11,490 bases of DNA from Nitrospinota bacterium (GTDB lineage Bacteria; Nitrospinota; Nitrospinia; Nitrospinales; VA-1). The DNA is taken from assembly GCA_002731985.1 (NCBI GenBank), contig PCCT01000045.1:1-11490 (forward strand), read 5' to 3'. The translations under genes were made by a program, and so were the position numbers. Below the pieces are notes generated by a model that saw nothing but the letters and a program-made list of their open reading frames with translations, ran no database searches and was not told the origin of the DNA. Below are positions 9,051 through 11,490 of the stretch, one piece after another; position 1 is the stretch's first letter; each line of letters opens with the position of its first letter.

Positions 9051-9115
9051 AAAAAGACAAAACCCCCTCCTCTCCTCGTAGGAGACCTTTGTGCAAGGGG
9101 GCATATTTTGTTTTT
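9051..9115. terminator. Nested hairpin with T-tracts on both sides
   Basis: The outer stem CCCCCT/AGGGGG (9063-9068 with 9096-9101) encloses an inner stem TCTCCT-CGT-AGGAGA (9071-9085). On the minus strand the hairpin is followed at once by TTTTGTCTTTTT (9062-9051), a strong intrinsic-terminator tail. On the plus strand a T-rich run (9104-9115) follows after a few bases, so it could work both ways. It lies upstream of the proposed purS promoter, so its simplest role is to insulate the purine operon from transcription arriving from the aldolase side. If a promoter exists further upstream it could act as an attenuator. Confidence 0.55.
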
Positions 9116-9174
9116 GTAGTTGCCCAATTTATTGGGCGCTTTTAAAACCGCCTGATAAATCAGGCAGCTACAAA
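9113..9174. repeat. Inverted pair of REP-like units (BIME-type element)
   Basis: Two hairpin units face each other. The plus-strand unit starts GTAG at 9116-9119, then the stem GCCCAA/TTGGGC (9122-9127 with 9132-9137). The other is its inverse: stem GCCTGAT/ATCAGGC (9150-9156 with 9159-9165), ending CTAC at 9168-9171. A 12-nt linker containing the palindrome TTTTAAAA (9140-9147) joins them. The outer arms TTTGTAG and CTACAAA also pair, giving a 12-bp outer stem with one G-U. GTAG at the foot of an imperfect hairpin is the hallmark of REP sequences mobilised by RAYT (TnpA-REP) proteins. No RAYT gene is in the window. Confidence 0.7.
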
Positions 9175-9268
9175 TTCAAGGCAAATGCTTTTTTATTATT
9201 TGCTGCCACTTTTTCAAGTTATGCCGTGCTACCCCCGTCATGAAGTACCGGGGCCAGTGCGAATTTCC
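9175..9268. other. Non-coding stretch between REP pair and aldolase promoter
   Basis: No convincing gene is present. It holds small inverted repeats: GCAAAT/ATTTGC (9181-9186 with 9198-9203) and CCCCG/CGGGG (9233-9237 with 9249-9253). Its ends form an 8-bp inverted repeat, ATTCAAGG at 9174-9181 and CCTTGAAT at 9267-9274. A minus-strand frame is open across most of it without a start codon (see findings). Confidence 0.4.
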
Positions 9269-9283
9269 TTGAATCCACTCAAG
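9268..9283. promoter_or_regulatory. Candidate operator: CTTGA/TCAAG inverted repeat on the -35
   Basis: CTTGAATCCACTCAAG is a 5-bp inverted repeat with a 6-bp spacer that covers the -35 hexamer of the aldolase promoter. Two further copies of TTCAAG lie upstream at 9175-9180 and 9213-9218. The position fits a repressor or activator site; no regulator gene is visible nearby. Confidence 0.35.
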
Positions 9284-9297
9284 CCAGCCGCTATATT
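9269..9297 (+). promoter_or_regulatory. Sigma70-type promoter of the aldolase-dehydrogenase gene
   Basis: TTGAAT (9269-9274) and TATATT (9292-9297) are separated by exactly 17 bp, with 4/6 and 5/6 matches to consensus. The predicted start is near 9304, giving a leader of about 38 nt before the ATG at 9342. AGGA at 9334-9337, 4 nt before the ATG, serves as the Shine-Dalgarno. Confidence 0.55.
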
Positions 9298-9341
9298 TTT
9301 TTGGTTTAGATGGTAATCATTTACTTGGGAAATAGGACCCT

Positions 9342-11399
9342 ATGCAGAACTTATGGAATGACTCTGACGCCAAAGCAGCGATCGAACAATATAATGACGT
9401 ATCAGAAGATATCGCACTGCGCGTCTACACCTCGCGGTTGATAGGAGCCGACCTCTCCCTGGTACTTCATGGTGGCGGAAACACCTCGGTGAAATCAGTT
9501 GCAAAAAATGCGCTGGGGGAGCAAGTCAACGTACTCTACGTTAAGGGAAGCGGTTGGGATCTGGACACGCTTCAACCGCCTGGCCTGCCGGGAGTGCAGC
9601 TGGACCACTTGATCAAACTGAGACAACTGGATAGCCTGAGCGATGAGGGCATGGTCAATGAGCAACGGACCCACCTGCTTGACGCATCATCCCCTAATCC
9701 ATCGGTTGAGACTTTACTGCATGCTTTTCTGCCGCATAAATTTATCGACCATTCTCACGCAGACGCTATTCTAGTGATCGCCGATCAGCCCGACTCTGAT
9801 GCCCTGTGCAGGAAAATTTATGGCGACTCTATGGGAATCGTGCCTTACATCATGCCCGGATTTGACCTGGCCAAAGCGGCGGCGGAAGTTTATGAGAAAA
9901 ATCCTGACGTCAAAGGCCTGTTTCTGATCAATCACGGACTGTTCACTTTTGGTGCCACAGCAAAGGAGAGCTACGACCGTCATATAGAAGCGGTGCAACA
10001 AGCCGAAGATTTTATCGCCAGCCACGAAACAAAAAAACTATCTCCCATCGGCACCGGAACCACTGCCGATGGAGGAGACATACTTTCGGCTATCGGACCC
10101 TGTTTGCGCGGATTGTACGCAGAAGAAACCGGGCAGAGTTGGGTCATCCACCATCGGAAAGATCCCGCGGCCTACGATTTCGCATCAAGCAAGGAGTGCG
10201 CCAACTGGTCGCAAATTGGCACAGCGACGCCGGACCACGTGATTCGCACCAAACAAAAACCCCTTCTACTGAATCCCAAAAACCTGAACGACCCGGAAAA
10301 ACTGCGCGAAGAAATTTTCAGCGCGCTCGAAAAATATAAAGAAAACTATCATCAATATTTCAAGGCCAATATTGAAGCCAAAGGCGTCGATAAAAAAGAA
10401 CTCGACCAGCTACCACGAATCATACTGGTGGCAGGACTCGGATTAGTCGCCATTGGGAAATCGGTGAAAGAAACGAAAATCGCCGCCGATATTTACCAGC
10501 ACACAATAGATATCATCAGCAAAGCATTCAACGTGGGCCAGTTTGCTCCGCTCAAAGATAATGACCTATTCGACATGGAATACTGGTCGCTGGAGCAGGC
10601 CAAACTTGGCAAAAGCAAACCCGCATTAACACAGGGGAAGATCGTCTATATCACAGGAGCGGCATCGGGGATAGGCCGGGCGACCGCCGAATTGTTCGCG
10701 AAAAATGGCGCCAGCCTTTTTCTGGTGGACCGGGACGAGGAAACCCTGAGCGCCACAGTGGAAGAACTACACAAACAATACAAAACCGGCATAGCATTCC
10801 AGGTCATGGACGTTACCGACGACAAAGCGGTGAAGGAATCGTTTGAATCTGTAACAAGAGAGTTTGGCGGATTGGACATCCTGCTCTCCAATGCTGGCAA
10901 CGCCGTCAGAGGAAGGATAGGTGACGTGGACTCAGCAACATTGCGGAGAAGCTTCGAGTTGAATTTTTTTGCTCACCAAACACTGGCATCGCAGGCGGTA
11001 CATCTGTTCCAAAAACAAAAAACAGGCGGCGTCCTGCTGTTCAACGCATCGAAAGCGGCGTTTAATCCGGGAAAAGATTTCGGACCCTACGCCCTGCCCA
11101 AAGCAACCGTAATCGCCCTCATGAAACAGTACGCCCTTGATTATGGCAAGGAAGGCATACGCTCCAACGCAGTCAATGCCGACCGCATACGCACCCGGCT
11201 GTTCACCGAAAAAGTACTCGCCGAAAGATCGGCCGCCCGAGGGTTGACCCCCGACGAATATTTCAAGAGCAACCTGCTCGAAATTGAAGTGTTCGACACC
11301 GATGTCGCCAAAGGTTTTTTCGAAGCCGCACTGGCAGAAAAAACCACCGGCAGTGTCATCACCATAGACGGCGGCAACATCGCCGCCAGCCCAAGGTAA
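9342..11399 (+). CDS. Bifunctional class II aldolase / short-chain dehydrogenase
   Basis: This 685-residue fusion has an N-terminal zinc-dependent class II (fuculose/rhamnulose-phosphate type) aldolase domain and a C-terminal NAD-binding short-chain dehydrogenase. In the aldolase part HGGGNTS (43-49) and KGSGWD (68-73) form the phosphate/substrate region. H137 and H139 (HSHAD) and H198 (NHGLFTFG) are the likely zinc ligands. The dehydrogenase part starts near 430 with TGAASGIG (438-445). D463 after the second strand favours NAD, and NAG is at 517-519. The catalytic set is N541, S570, Y583 and K587. The length matches the family that includes rhamnulose-1-phosphate aldolase/lactaldehyde dehydrogenase and B. 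subtilis YuxG. The expected chemistry is cleavage of a sugar phosphate to an aldehyde plus DHAP, with oxidation or reduction of the aldehyde. No kinase, isomerase or transporter gene is in the window, so the substrate is open. Confidence 0.93.
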   Translation: MQNLWNDSDAKAAIEQYNDVSEDIALRVYTSRLIGADLSLVLHGGGNTSVKSVAKNALGEQVNVLYVKGSGWDLDTLQPPGLPGVQLDHLIKLRQLDSLSDEGMVNEQRTHLLDASSPNPSVETLLHAFLPHKFIDHSHADAILVIADQPDSDALCRKIYGDSMGIVPYIMPGFDLAKAAAEVYEKNPDVKGLFLINHGLFTFGATAKESYDRHIEAVQQAEDFIASHETKKLSPIGTGTTADGGDILSAIGPCLRGLYAEETGQSWVIHHRKDPAAYDFASSKECANWSQIGTATPDHVIRTKQKPLLLNPKNLNDPEKLREEIFSALEKYKENYHQYFKANIEAKGVDKKELDQLPRIILVAGLGLVAIGKSVKETKIAADIYQHTIDIISKAFNVGQFAPLKDNDLFDMEYWSLEQAKLGKSKPALTQGKIVYITGAASGIGRATAELFAKNGASLFLVDRDEETLSATVEELHKQYKTGIAFQVMDVTDDKAVKESFESVTREFGGLDILLSNAGNAVRGRIGDVDSATLRRSFELNFFAHQTLASQAVHLFQKQKTGGVLLFNASKAAFNPGKDFGPYALPKATVIALMKQYALDYGKEGIRSNAVNADRIRTRLFTEKVLAERSAARGLTPDEYFKSNLLEIEVFDTDVAKGFFEAALAEKTTGSVITIDGGNIAASPR

Positions 11400-11458
11400 A
11401 AAAACAGTTCAGAGCTCCTCGTTCTTAGCAGATTGGTGAAAAAAGGAGAAAAAACATC

Positions 11459-11490
11459 ATGAAGCTATACACCACGCTGTCATTGCTACG
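11459..11490 (+). CDS. Start of a further gene (3' partial, unidentified)
   Basis: ATG at 11459 follows GGAG (11445-11448) by 10 nt in an A-rich leader, 59 nt after the aldolase-dehydrogenase stop. The visible residues are MKLYTTLSLL, a lysine then hydrophobic residues, which could open a signal peptide or membrane segment. Only about ten codons are present, so the product cannot be named. Same strand and short gap suggest co-transcription with the aldolase gene; I see no terminator between them. Confidence 0.55.
   Translation, partial: MKLYTTLSLL

Noticed and set aside
9051..9174. CRISPR array or insertion sequence ends
   Set aside because: The repeats are inverted hairpins rather than direct repeats with spacers, and no transposase gene or target duplication is seen.
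8988..9341. A purine or ZTP riboswitch ahead of purS
   Set aside because: I could not find the conserved core sequences of either class, and the best promoter leaves essentially no leader.

Overview
The window looks like ordinary bacterial chromosome: dense, moderate GC, with no insertion sequence, phage gene, CRISPR array, tRNA or rRNA seen. The gene content is a B. subtilis-type Fe-S PurF, a small-form PurL with separate PurQ and PurS, a UPF0182 membrane protein and a long aldolase/dehydrogenase fusion. This suits a Gram-negative-type lineage such as Nitrospinota or Desulfobacterota. That placement is an inference from gene content, not a sequence match.

Layout. Positions 1-866 (+) hold the 3' part of a radical SAM enzyme with a reduced SPASM/twitch-like C-terminus, cut by the window edge. 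A peroxiredoxin-like thioredoxin-fold protein (995-1549, +) is followed 53 nt later by a large UPF0182 membrane protein (1603-4347, +). Tail to tail with it, 27 nt away, is a purine operon on the minus strand: purS (8739-8987), purQ (7993-8700), purL (5765-7996) and purF (4375-5775). PurF makes phosphoribosylamine, the first step of IMP synthesis. PurS, PurQ and PurL form the FGAM synthetase complex of the fourth step. purQ/purL and purL/purF overlap, which indicates co-translation.

A non-coding region of about 350 bp (8988-9341) separates purS from a divergent gene for a class II aldolase fused to a short-chain dehydrogenase (9342-11399, +). It is the most structured part of the window. It contains a sigma70-like promoter so close to purS that the message would be nearly leaderless, a nested hairpin with U-tracts on both sides, and two inverted GTAG-hairpin REP units whose stems differ by compensatory changes. 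It also has a cluster of four TCAAG pentamers and a well-spaced promoter for the aldolase gene. A further gene begins at 11459 with a good ribosome binding site and runs off the window.

I see no complete undescribed system here. The items most worth following are the REP pair, the near-leaderless purS promoter and the radical SAM enzyme whose upstream context is missing.
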